A stretch of DNA of 17,801 nt, from the NCBI GenBank assembly GCA_027021085.1, contig JALUVB010000024.1, forward strand, positions 1 to 17,801. The letters are read 5' to 3'. Under the pieces are notes generated by a model that was given only the letters and a program-made list of their open reading frames with translations, was not told the DNA's origin and searched no databases. How positions within the stretch are numbered: position 1 is the stretch's first letter; the number at the start of each line of letters is the position of its first letter. Origin of the DNA: a bacterium. GTDB lineage: Bacteria > CAIJMQ01 > JAADFP01. A program made the translations under genes and the position numbers. Shown piece after piece: positions 7,083 through 13,865 of the stretch.

Positions 7083-7891
7083 AAAAAGTGGCCATCTTTG
7101 GTGTGGGTTTTATGGGAGGCTCCCTGGCGCTTGCCTTGAAAAGAAAATCCCCGCGTATAAAAATCTTGGGCCTGGGAAGAAACAAGAAAAAGCTGCAGAC
7201 CGCAGAGAGCCTGGGCATAATCGATGAGGCAGTAGAGTACCCCCCCGCCGATACTGACATTTTAATCCTTTCCATTCCCGTACGAAGTATCCCGGGGGTG
7301 TTGAAAGCTCTGCTTCCCCGTCTTTCCCCTGCTATCCTTATAACAGATATGGGAAGTACCAAGTCCTGGTTAGCGGAAGAGATAAGCGGTTTTCTCCCGC
7401 CTTCTTACACCTTTATCGGCAGCCATCCTTTCTGTGGTTCGGAAAAGCAGGGAATGGAAGCAGCTAAGCCGGACATTTTCCCTGGTTCTATTTGTTTTAT
7501 TACTCCTGCCTGCCAGGAAAAGGAAGAAAACATAGATTTCTTGAAGAAGTTCTGGGAAAGTGTGGGAATGAGGGTAATCTCCACTTCCCCGCAGGAACAT
7601 GACCATATAGTTGCCTACACCAGCCACCTCCCGCATTTTGTTGCCTTTACCTTGACCAACTCTCTGCCTGATAAATTCTGCTCTCTGGTTGGAGAAGGTT
7701 TTTTAGACACCACCCGTATAGCCAGGGGTGGGGTAGAGATATGGGAAGATATTTTTCTCACCAATAAAAAAGAAATGCTAAAAGCCATTACTGCTTTTGA
7801 AAAAGAGTGGGAGGACTTCAAGAAGAAATTGCAGGAAGAAAAGGGCTTAGGCGATATAATCAGTAAAGCGAGAAGCAAGCTTAAAAGGTGA
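7079..7891 (+). CDS. tyrA: Prephenate/arogenate dehydrogenase TyrA
   Basis: NAD(P)-dependent oxidative decarboxylation of prephenate (or arogenate) in tyrosine synthesis; cytosolic. 270 residues, a mono-functional form with no chorismate mutase domain and no ACT domain. Seen: N-terminal Rossmann loop GVGFMGGS (8-15), DMGSTK near residue 91, then SHPFCGSEKQGMEAAKPDIF, the counterpart of the SHPMAGSE block of the family, and the helical domain motif HDHIVAYTSHLPH with its conserved His residues. It is translated by ATGA overlap with exbD, an unusual partner for an aromatic amino acid gene. Prephenate versus arogenate preference cannot be decided from the sequence. Confidence 0.88.
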   Translation: MKKVAIFGVGFMGGSLALALKRKSPRIKILGLGRNKKKLQTAESLGIIDEAVEYPPADTDILILSIPVRSIPGVLKALLPRLSPAILITDMGSTKSWLAEEISGFLPPSYTFIGSHPFCGSEKQGMEAAKPDIFPGSICFITPACQEKEENIDFLKKFWESVGMRVISTSPQEHDHIVAYTSHLPHFVAFTLTNSLPDKFCSLVGEGFLDTTRIARGGVEIWEDIFLTNKKEMLKAITAFEKEWEDFKKKLQEEKGLGDIISKARSKLKR

Positions 7892-7903
7892 CTGGGACAG
7901 GGA

Positions 7904-7917
7904 AATTGTATACAATT
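7904..7917. promoter_or_regulatory. Perfect 14-bp palindrome, possible operator
   Basis: AATTGTATACAATT is fully self-complementary. Its TTGTATACAA core resembles sites bound by some GntR-family regulators, but no regulator gene is in the window. It is about 90 bases upstream of the nearer promoter candidate. Confidence 0.35.
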
Positions 7918-8006
7918 ATGTATTGGAATCCTTCAAATGATCACCTCTGGTATTTTCCGGCCTCCCTTATTTTTATCCGCAATTGGGGAAAATGTGATTG
8001 CACCTC

Positions 8007-8035
8007 TTGACAAAAGACCTGATTTGAGTTATCTT
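8007..8035 (+). promoter_or_regulatory. Promoter candidate P1 of the export operon
   Basis: Perfect TTGACA (8007-8012), 17-base spacer, TATCTT (8030-8035). A transcript from here would have a leader of about 80 bases. Confidence 0.5.
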
Positions 8036-8070
8036 AAGGGTTGAGGGATTCTGAAAAGAGCGTTCAATTT

Positions 8071-8098
8071 TTGGATTTTAGAGTGGATGTGGTATTAT
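8071..8098 (+). promoter_or_regulatory. Promoter candidate P2 of the export operon
   Basis: TTGGAT (8071-8076), 16-base spacer, TATTAT (8093-8098) preceded by TGG, giving an extended -10. The start at about 8105 would lead into the AAAGGAGGG ribosome site (8108-8116) and the ATG at 8122. Confidence 0.5.
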
Positions 8099-8121
8099 TG
8101 TCTTGAGAAAGGAGGGACACG

Positions 8122-8514
8122 ATGCGAAGCGGTGTAATTTTAGGGTTAGTTTTATTTCTGCTGGGTACGATAATAGCCCCGGCTTTTTCAGCCGAAAAAA
8201 TTACTCAGGGCGAGTTTGCTATGCTTCTGGTAAGGGTGCTCGGGATGGAAGGTGACCTGCCTCCTGCAGCTACCGTGGAAGATTACGGCAGTTTGCTGTC
8301 TTCATTAGGCATGGAGCCGGCATACGGCTGGGATTACGAATTTCCTCTTACCCTGGGTGATCTCTATGATGTGCTTGGCATCGATGGCAAAGGAAATAGG
8401 AGCAAAAAGTTGACTCTGGAAGAGGTTTTGAGGATTCTTGAGAAATGGGTGGGAGAGACTCCTACCTACGTGCCAGAATCAACTCCAGTGAGTGCGGTGT
8501 CTCCTATATTTTAA
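8122..8514 (+). CDS. Small exported protein with SLH-like sequence, first gene of the export operon
   Basis: 130 residues. A clear signal peptide (residues 1-24, cleavage after AFSA) is followed by a mature part of about 106 residues. ITQGEFAMLLVRVLGMEG, an LSSLGMEPAYGWDYEFPLTLGDLYDVLGI stretch (given here only as landmarks near residues 56-91) and LTLEEVLRILEKW recall the helix-loop pattern of S-layer-homology repeats, although the match is loose. The C-terminus is proline/serine/threonine rich. It has a strong ribosome site and follows the two promoters directly, so it is probably the most highly translated gene of the operon. A cell-wall or polymer-binding periplasmic role would fit SLH-like folds; this is inference. 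Function unknown. Confidence 0.75.
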   Translation: MRSGVILGLVLFLLGTIIAPAFSAEKITQGEFAMLLVRVLGMEGDLPPAATVEDYGSLLSSLGMEPAYGWDYEFPLTLGDLYDVLGIDGKGNRSKKLTLEEVLRILEKWVGETPTYVPESTPVSAVSPIF

Positions 8515-8530
8515 ATTTTAAGGATGGGAA

Positions 8531-8539
8531 AAAGGAGGG
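8531..8539 (+). promoter_or_regulatory. Ribosome site that fixes the start of the barrel gene at 8545
   Basis: AAAGGAGGG lies six bases before ATG 8545 and inside the ORF that would begin at ATG 8524. The upstream ATG has no comparable site, so 8545 is the likelier start. Confidence 0.7.
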
Positions 8540-8544
8540 AAAAA

Positions 8545-9765
8545 ATGGGAAAGAAAGGGAGAACAGGTGTTCTGTTAGGCTTATGTCTCCTTCTGGTATC
8601 TTTTTATGCACAGGGGGCAGGGCTTAAGATAAAGCCTTCGCTTAATATATCTTCGGAGTATAACACAAATATTAACCTGAGTGCTGATGACAAGGAGAGC
8701 AGCTGGATTACTTATGTAAGGCCGGGGCTTTCCATCCAGGCACCGCTGGAGAACTTTTACGCAGAGTTGTCTTATATGCCTACTTTTGCTTACTTCAGCA
8801 AAGACAAGGACTACAATTACAAGGCTGACCTGGCAAAGGGTGTTCTCAGGTACAATATTGGCCCCCGCTTTTCCATCGGGATCAAAGATGACTACGAAGA
8901 AACAGCTCTGCCGGATAAAAGCCGGGTGGAGAATGAGGGACGCGTTTACAGAAAGAACACAGCATCCGCTGCCTTAAAATATCAGGTGGAAAATAATTGG
9001 AGCGTGGAAATGGGTTATAAGGTGGATAGATTTAAAGACCCTACCGATGACCCGTTTGCTGATTATAAAGGCCATACTACCTACTTAAAGTTGAAGAACA
9101 ACTTTAGCCCCAGAACTTACCTGGCCATAAATCCTTCCGTCAGGAAGCGCGATTTTAAGGACTCGGAAGCCAAGGATTACGACTCCCTAAGTTTGGGGCT
9201 GGAACTGGGCCATAAGCTGAGTGATGTATGGAAGTTGAAGATAGCACCCTCCTGGGAGTACAGGAATTATACAGAAGCAGAAAGAGATACGGTAAAAAAT
9301 GTTGATTGGAATGTTAACCTTACTGCTAAGTCAGGTAAGGGGAAACTTAGTTTCGACTACTCTAAGAGCATACAGGATACCTTCCGGGATAAATACGCAG
9401 GTGTTGCCTTCTACAACTATTCTGAATTAAGAACCCTGGAGACAAATTATAGGTATGCAACCGTGGAGAGAGTTGGCGTTAACTATGACTATAAGCTAAG
9501 CAAGCTTTTCAAAATAAACCTGGGTACTTTTTATCAGAGAAATGTATACCCGGACGAGATTGTTCTCACCAATGACAAACTGGCAGACAGAGATGAAAGG
9601 TGGAGGTCCAATTTCTACGTTTACCAGGCTGGCTTTGATTACCGGTTAAGCAAGTGGGTCTCAGTGGGCATTACTTACAGATACGTAGATGTAAAGAATA
9701 AACCAGGGGATGATTTCCACTACTCTACTGTTGCCGGTGGTTTGAAGGCAAGCGTTAGCTTTTAG
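8545..9765 (+). CDS. Outer-membrane beta-barrel protein of the export locus (BBP2-like)
   Basis: 406 residues from ATG 8545. The signal peptide is about residues 1-25. The remainder alternates polar and hydrophobic residues in about 10-residue strands with many Tyr, Phe and Trp, and ends in ASVSF, the C-terminal Phe signal used by the outer-membrane insertion machinery. The opening LKIKPSLNISSEYNTNINLS resembles the putative beta-barrel porin 2 family that accompanies exopolysaccharide genes. Position between the SLH-like gene and the Wza-like gene suggests a role in taking polymer across the outer membrane. Strand number is not certain from reading alone; the length fits a barrel of about 16-18 strands. 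Confidence 0.8.
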   Translation: MGKKGRTGVLLGLCLLLVSFYAQGAGLKIKPSLNISSEYNTNINLSADDKESSWITYVRPGLSIQAPLENFYAELSYMPTFAYFSKDKDYNYKADLAKGVLRYNIGPRFSIGIKDDYEETALPDKSRVENEGRVYRKNTASAALKYQVENNWSVEMGYKVDRFKDPTDDPFADYKGHTTYLKLKNNFSPRTYLAINPSVRKRDFKDSEAKDYDSLSLGLELGHKLSDVWKLKIAPSWEYRNYTEAERDTVKNVDWNVNLTAKSGKGKLSFDYSKSIQDTFRDKYAGVAFYNYSELRTLETNYRYATVERVGVNYDYKLSKLFKINLGTFYQRNVYPDEIVLTNDKLADRDERWRSNFYVYQAGFDYRLSKWVSVGITYRYVDVKNKPGDDFHYSTVAGGLKASVSF

Positions 9766-9803
9766 GTAATACACAGATTCATATTTGATTGCAGGGATAT
9801 AAG

Positions 9804-10625
9804 ATGAGAAGAAAAGGGACATGGGGGGTAATTTTGTTAATTGCTCTCCCCCTGTTCCTTTTTGCCTCTGCCTACAAGGTAGGCAGCAAGGACGTACTGC
9901 AGGTTACTGTCTGGAATCATCCCGAACTAAGTATGGAAGCTACTGTAAACAACGAGGGTAATATTCAGTTGCCTCTTCTGGGAGAAGTGAAGGTTGCCGG
10001 GTTAACCTGTGAGGAAATCAGGAAGCTGATTACAGAGAAGTATCAAAAAGACTTTATTAAAGACCCCCAGATTTTCGTCGCGGTCAAGGAATACAATAGC
10101 CAGAAGGTGATGGTTCTGGGAGCAGTGAATAACCCGGGTGATTACGTATTGAAGGGAGAAACCCGTTTATTAGAAATTCTTTCCCAGGCAGGGGGAGTGT
10201 CTTCTGAAGGTGGTAAAGCAAAAATAATAATAATGAGAAAGCCGCAGGAAGGAAAGGAAAGTTCCCCCTTGACCGTAGACCTTTACAATGTACTGAGAAA
10301 GGGTAACTGGAAGGGTAATATCCTTCTTAAACCGGGGGATGTAATTTACGTAAGCGGTGAAGAAGTTCCCAGTGTACATGTGATGGGGGAAGTAAAGAAG
10401 CCCGGCTCCTATGCCTGGAAAGAAGGTTTGACGGCTTTTGAGGCAGTACTCCTGGCGGGAGGTTTTGCCGAGGGAGCTTCCAGGAAAATTAAGGTTATCA
10501 GGGGGAAGGATGACAAGGAACAAAATATTATTATTAATGTAAAGGAGATACTCAGGGGGAATAAAGAGAGCGATATTTTGCTTAAACCCGGTGATATAAT
10601 TTATGTTCCCACCTCCTGGTTTTAA
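9804..10625 (+). CDS. Wza-like polysaccharide export (OPX) protein with two SLBB domains
   Basis: Periplasmic channel component for polysaccharide export. Signal peptide about residues 1-23 (MRRKG, then a hydrophobic core ending ASA). The poly-export domain follows: YKVGSKDVLQVTVWNHPELS, then NIQLPLLGEVKVAGLT. Two SLBB domains follow: KVMVLGAVNNPGDYVL with LLEILSQAGGV, and VHVMGEVKKPGSYAW with FEAVLLAGGF, each ending in an LLKPGDxIYV block. There is no lipobox Cys and no C-terminal amphipathic helix of the kind that lets E. coli Wza cross the outer membrane; it ends soon after the second SLBB domain (TSWF). At 273 residues it is shorter than Wza (about 380). ATG 9804 is chosen over TTG 9789 because CAGGGA lies just before it. 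Confidence 0.88.
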   Translation: MRRKGTWGVILLIALPLFLFASAYKVGSKDVLQVTVWNHPELSMEATVNNEGNIQLPLLGEVKVAGLTCEEIRKLITEKYQKDFIKDPQIFVAVKEYNSQKVMVLGAVNNPGDYVLKGETRLLEILSQAGGVSSEGGKAKIIIMRKPQEGKESSPLTVDLYNVLRKGNWKGNILLKPGDVIYVSGEEVPSVHVMGEVKKPGSYAWKEGLTAFEAVLLAGGFAEGASRKIKVIRGKDDKEQNIIINVKEILRGNKESDILLKPGDIIYVPTSWF

Positions 10626-10633
10626 AACTTGAA

Positions 10634-12043
10634 ATGGAAAATTTTGTAACACCCGACGAATACCTCAAGGTACTTTTGAAAAGGAAGTACTATTTTATTA
10701 TTCCTGTTATAGTAGCCCTGATCCTTGGTTTTACAATCAACAGAATGCAGAAGCCGTTATATAAGGCTACCTGCCGGATTCTTATTGAGCCACCTTTACC
10801 AAAAGTTACTTTAGGAGAGGAAATAATAAGAAGTGGTTACTATAATTATTATTATTTCCAGAATCAGACAGAGGTTATCCGGAGTATGAGTGTGGCCAAG
10901 AGGGCTGCCCAGATGCTTTATCCAGAAGCAAAAGGAGAAAAGCTGGCCAGGTTGGCGGCAAGGATAAAGAATTCTGTGAGTGTAGCCCAGGCAGGAGAAA
11001 GACAGCCGGGAATAGTATTTATTACTGCCTATAGTTCTGACCCAAAGATGACGGCAAAAATTGCCAATACCATGGCGGAAGCATACGCAAAAGAGAACCT
11101 GTACAGCAGAACAAAGAATTTCCAGGATACATACGCATTTCTTACCAATAAACTTTTTAAATTAAAGAAAGAGTTAACAGATTCACGCAGAAAACTGGAA
11201 GAGTTCAAGAGAAAACGCAACGTTGTCTTAGTAGGCAATATGGATATTGACATGGAGAAGCTTTCAGAATTCAATGCTCAGCTTATCTCTACCAAGGCAG
11301 AGCGATTAGGGCTGGAGGTGAAGCTGCAGGAGATAAAGAAGCTTTCGCCGGAAGAAAAGCTTGTAGCAGCTTCTTCCTTTTTCCCGGATAATTCTGTGAT
11401 TCAGGACCTGAAAACGCAGCTTACCAATAAAAAAATAGAACTTTCCGGGCTTCTTCAGACCTACAAGGAAAACTATCCGGCAGTAAAGCAGTTGAGAGAA
11501 GGAATCGAATTACTGAAAAAGATGCTGGAGGAAGAGATAAACAAGAGTGTCGTTAACCTGGAAACGAATATCCGTGCTTTGCAGGCAAAAGAGGAAGCCC
11601 TGAGTAGGGCCATAAAAGACTACCGGAAAGATGCGCAGGACTTTAGCGAAAAGCAATCAGAATATAACCTGCTGCAGCAGGAGGTGAAGACCAATGAAGA
11701 GATATACCTCCTGCTCACCAAGAAGTTAGCTGAGGCGGATATTTCCAAGGGGCTGGAAGAAAATAATGTACGGGTGATTGATCAGGCCAGGATACCCGGG
11801 GCACCGGTAAGACCCAAGAAGACTATGAATTTACTTTTCTCTCTGGTAGTGGGGCTGGTGCTGGGGGTGGGTTTGGCCTATGTCAGAGAGTATATGGATA
11901 TCACAATAAGGGATTCTGAGGAAGTGGAAAAGTATTTCCATGTGCAGGTTCTGGGAAGGATTCCTAAAGTGAAGGATATAAAGGATTTTTGGGATAGAGA
12001 AAATAATAATAAGGAAGACGACAACCATGAAGAGAAGAGCTAA
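10634..12043 (+). CDS. Wzz/GNVR-family polysaccharide co-polymerase (chain length determinant)
   Basis: Inner-membrane protein that governs polymer length and links synthesis to export. 469 residues: short cytosolic start, membrane helix 19-36, a Wzz domain with YYNYYYFQNQTEVIRS, a long coiled-coil periplasmic part (about 165-370), the proline-rich IPGAPVRPKK before the second helix at about 398-417, and a charged cytosolic tail ending in Asn/Asp/Glu-rich sequence. It carries no ATPase domain: the kinase is a separate ORF that overlaps its 3' end by 17 bp in another frame. This is the two-protein arrangement, rather than the fused Wzc form common in Proteobacteria. No clear ribosome site precedes ATG 10634, eight bases after the previous stop. 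Confidence 0.9.
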   Translation: MENFVTPDEYLKVLLKRKYYFIIPVIVALILGFTINRMQKPLYKATCRILIEPPLPKVTLGEEIIRSGYYNYYYFQNQTEVIRSMSVAKRAAQMLYPEAKGEKLARLAARIKNSVSVAQAGERQPGIVFITAYSSDPKMTAKIANTMAEAYAKENLYSRTKNFQDTYAFLTNKLFKLKKELTDSRRKLEEFKRKRNVVLVGNMDIDMEKLSEFNAQLISTKAERLGLEVKLQEIKKLSPEEKLVAASSFFPDNSVIQDLKTQLTNKKIELSGLLQTYKENYPAVKQLREGIELLKKMLEEEINKSVVNLETNIRALQAKEEALSRAIKDYRKDAQDFSEKQSEYNLLQQEVKTNEEIYLLLTKKLAEADISKGLEENNVRVIDQARIPGAPVRPKKTMNLLFSLVVGLVLGVGLAYVREYMDITIRDSEEVEKYFHVQVLGRIPKVKDIKDFWDRENNNKEDDNHEEKS

Positions 12044-12734
12044 GAAAAAGGATAAAGGCGGATACTACTACGGATACGGTGAGGGAGCTGTGGAGGAGGC
12101 ATTTAGAACCCTGCGCACTAATTTCTTCTCTGCTATAAAGACTCCCGAAGGTAGTTTAAATACTTTCCTGGTGACCAGTCCTGCTCCCGGCGATGGTAAA
12201 ACCAGTATCCTTCTCCTTCTGGGTAAGTACTGCGGGGAAATAGGGAAGAAAATTTTGCTTATTGACACGGATTTGCGGAAACCCGCCGTACATAGATACC
12301 TAAATATTTCACCCGAAAAGGGTGTGGTGAAGTTTCTCAGGGGAGAAATGAGTATAGAGGAGGTAATTCATCCTACTCCCCTGCAAAATGTCTCGGTAAT
12401 TCCTTGTGAAGAGACTACCTCCAATCCTGGTACACTATTGACTACTCCTCGTTTTAGAGAGTTACTCTCATATGCGCAAAAACATTACGATTTTGTTTTT
12501 CTGGACTCGCCTCCCGTACTCTTGGTCTCTGATCCCGGAATATTGGCGCAGGAGGTGGGAAGTGTTATTCTTGTAGTCTCTCAGGGGCAGACTTCTCGCC
12601 GTGCCGGGATGCAGGTGAAAAACCACCTGGAACGGCTTAATGCGAAGATAATAGGGGTGATATTAAACAGGGCAGAGAGAAGTGAGGGGGGATACTATTA
12701 CTATCGTTACTATTCTTCCAAGAAAGAAGAATAA
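12027..12734 (+). CDS. Bacterial tyrosine kinase of CpsD/CapB type
   Basis: Cytosolic ATPase that autophosphorylates on tyrosine and cycles with its Wzz partner. 235 residues. EEAFRTLRTN (24-32) supplies the E-x2-R-x2-R oligomerisation motif. Walker A is APGDGKT with K58; Walker A' is LLIDTDLRKP with D80 and D82; Walker B is FVFLDSPP with D160. The C-terminus holds the expected tyrosine cluster (GGYYYYRYY, Y223-226 and Y228-229). A second tyrosine cluster, GGYYYGYGEG (11-20), sits before the first motif. Start 12027 has AAGGAAG upstream and overlaps the wzz-type gene by 17 bp. It is the last gene before a 144-bp spacer. Confidence 0.92.
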   Translation: MKRRAKKKDKGGYYYGYGEGAVEEAFRTLRTNFFSAIKTPEGSLNTFLVTSPAPGDGKTSILLLLGKYCGEIGKKILLIDTDLRKPAVHRYLNISPEKGVVKFLRGEMSIEEVIHPTPLQNVSVIPCEETTSNPGTLLTTPRFRELLSYAQKHYDFVFLDSPPVLLVSDPGILAQEVGSVILVVSQGQTSRRAGMQVKNHLERLNAKIIGVILNRAERSEGGYYYYRYYSSKKEE

Positions 12735-12878
12735 TCTACATTTTCTACCCCTGACAGCGAAATATTCCTATCTCCAGGTGAAGTATGGGGATACTTTTAG
12801 TCAGGATTCTGCTCCGCGGAAGGATGTGGGAAAAGTGGTGCCGCTTCCCCGCCTGTGGAGCGCTACCTCTCTGCGAGA
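12735..12878 (+). other. 144-bp spacer with possible RNA structure before the ABC exporter
   Basis: CCTGAC (12750-12755) pairs with GTCAGG (12800-12805). Inside, AAGTAT and ATACTT (12781-12796) flank GGGG, followed by TTTAG. A competing pairing joins TATCTCC (about 12769-12775) with GGGGATA (one G-U). The hairpins are too weak for a confident terminator. One plus-strand frame stays open through the spacer and ends in a TGA overlapping the ABC start as ATGA (12879-12882). It could hold a 34-codon ORF from GTG 12778, or it could be chance. Confidence 0.3.
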
Positions 12879-13865
12879 ATGAATCCAGTAGTATGTGAAG
12901 GAGTGGTAAAGGATTATCCTTTGCCCAAAACTTTCAAACAGTTTTTTCTTTCTCCCTTCAAAGAGAAGTACACGAGGGCTTTAAAAGGCATAAGTTTCGA
13001 AGTGGGCAGGGGGGAGATATTTGTATTAATAGGCCCAAACGGAGCGGGGAAGACTACCCTGTTCAAAATAATCGCCACCTTACTTCTTCCCGATAAAGGC
13101 AGAGTTACAGTAAATGGTTTTGACGTGCTCAGAGAAGAAAACAAGGTAAGGAAGAGTATAGGGTACGTGGTGAATGAAGAAAGGAGTTTTTACTGGAGAC
13201 TCTCGGGGTGGGAGAATTTAAAGTTTTTTGGTGTGTTGAATAATCTTTCCGGGAAAGAATTGAGAGAGAGAGTTAACCAGGTGGTAGAATTAACCGGGTT
13301 GGAAGATTGGATATATCGTCCTGTGAAAGACTATTCTACCGGGCTAAGGCAGCGATTATCCCTGGCCAGGGGGCTCCTGGTTTCTCCTTCCCTGCTCATT
13401 CTCGATGAGCCTACCCGTAGTCTTGATCCTATAATGGCGAAAGAATTGAGGGCATTTGTAAAAGAGCGGGCCTCGCAGGATGGTTTGACCGTGCTTCTGG
13501 CCACCCACAATTTAAACGAGGCAGAAGAAATGGGAGGAAGAATTGCCATTATAGATAAAGGGGTAATTAAGAAAGTAGGGAAAGCAGGAGAAATAAAAAA
13601 GGATATCACCAGGGATAAAAGGTACTATTTAGAATTTAGTATTCCGGGGGGGATTTCTTCCCTGAGCATAACAAAGCTTTCCATAATCGAAAGCGAAGGG
13701 GAAAAGTACAGGGCAGAAGCGATTCTTCCCGAGGAAAAGCTTAATAAACTTTTGCGGAAAATACTTGATAAAGGGGGGAAGATTTCTGAGGTAAGGAAAA
13801 AAGAGTTGACGCTGGAAGAATCCTTCTCACGTATTATTGAAAAGGATAAGGGCTATGGTGATTAA
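12879..13865 (+). CDS. ABC-2 type exporter, ATP-binding subunit
   Basis: Drives an ABC-2 exporter together with the next gene. 328 residues from ATG 12879. Walker A GPNGAGKTT (52-60, K58), signature YSTGLRQRLSLARG (S153-G155, the variant usual in the NatA/CcmA type), Walker B LLILDEPT (D176, E177), and H-loop ATHN (H210). A C-terminal accessory domain of about 90 residues follows (KYRAEAILPEEKLNKLL). The N-terminus, with YPLPKTFKQFFLSPFKEKYTRA, is the extended form found in a group of uncharacterised exporters. GTG 12855 would add eight residues but has no ribosome site. ATG 12879 also has only a weak site. The permease start lies within its 3' end (11-bp overlap). The substrate is unknown. 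It is not clearly a polysaccharide exporter, because it lacks a recognisable sugar-binding extension. Confidence 0.88.
   Translation: MNPVVCEGVVKDYPLPKTFKQFFLSPFKEKYTRALKGISFEVGRGEIFVLIGPNGAGKTTLFKIIATLLLPDKGRVTVNGFDVLREENKVRKSIGYVVNEERSFYWRLSGWENLKFFGVLNNLSGKELRERVNQVVELTGLEDWIYRPVKDYSTGLRQRLSLARGLLVSPSLLILDEPTRSLDPIMAKELRAFVKERASQDGLTVLLATHNLNEAEEMGGRIAIIDKGVIKKVGKAGEIKKDITRDKRYYLEFSIPGGISSLSITKLSIIESEGEKYRAEAILPEEKLNKLLRKILDKGGKISEVRKKELTLEESFSRIIEKDKGYGD

Larger units (their letters stand above)
7892..8121 (+). promoter_or_regulatory. 230-bp regulatory gap before the polysaccharide export operon
   Basis: Holds the perfect palindrome AATTGTATACAATT (7904-7917) close after the tyrA stop, and two promoter candidates listed separately. 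No ORF of note and no clear terminator for tyrA. The palindrome has no loop, so it suits a dimeric protein better than an RNA hairpin. Confidence 0.5.

Noticed and set aside
8524-8544. ATG 8524 as start of the barrel protein
   Set aside because: The ribosome site AAAGGAGGG lies between it and ATG 8545, which is in the same frame and begins a proper signal peptide.
10170-10652. 160-codon minus-strand ORF across the Wza-like gene
   Set aside because: Antisense to a well-supported gene, no recognisable domain and no ribosome site; reads as a shadow frame.
12682-12777. GTG 12682 as start of a 66-residue ORF reaching into the spacer
   Set aside because: The start falls inside the kinase's C-terminal tyrosine codons and its first part is a shifted-frame reading; only the part after about 12778 is worth considering.
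12781-12800. AAGTAT-GGGG-ATACTT plus TTT as a rho-independent terminator
   Set aside because: The stem is only six pairs, mostly A-T, and the T run is three; too weak to call.
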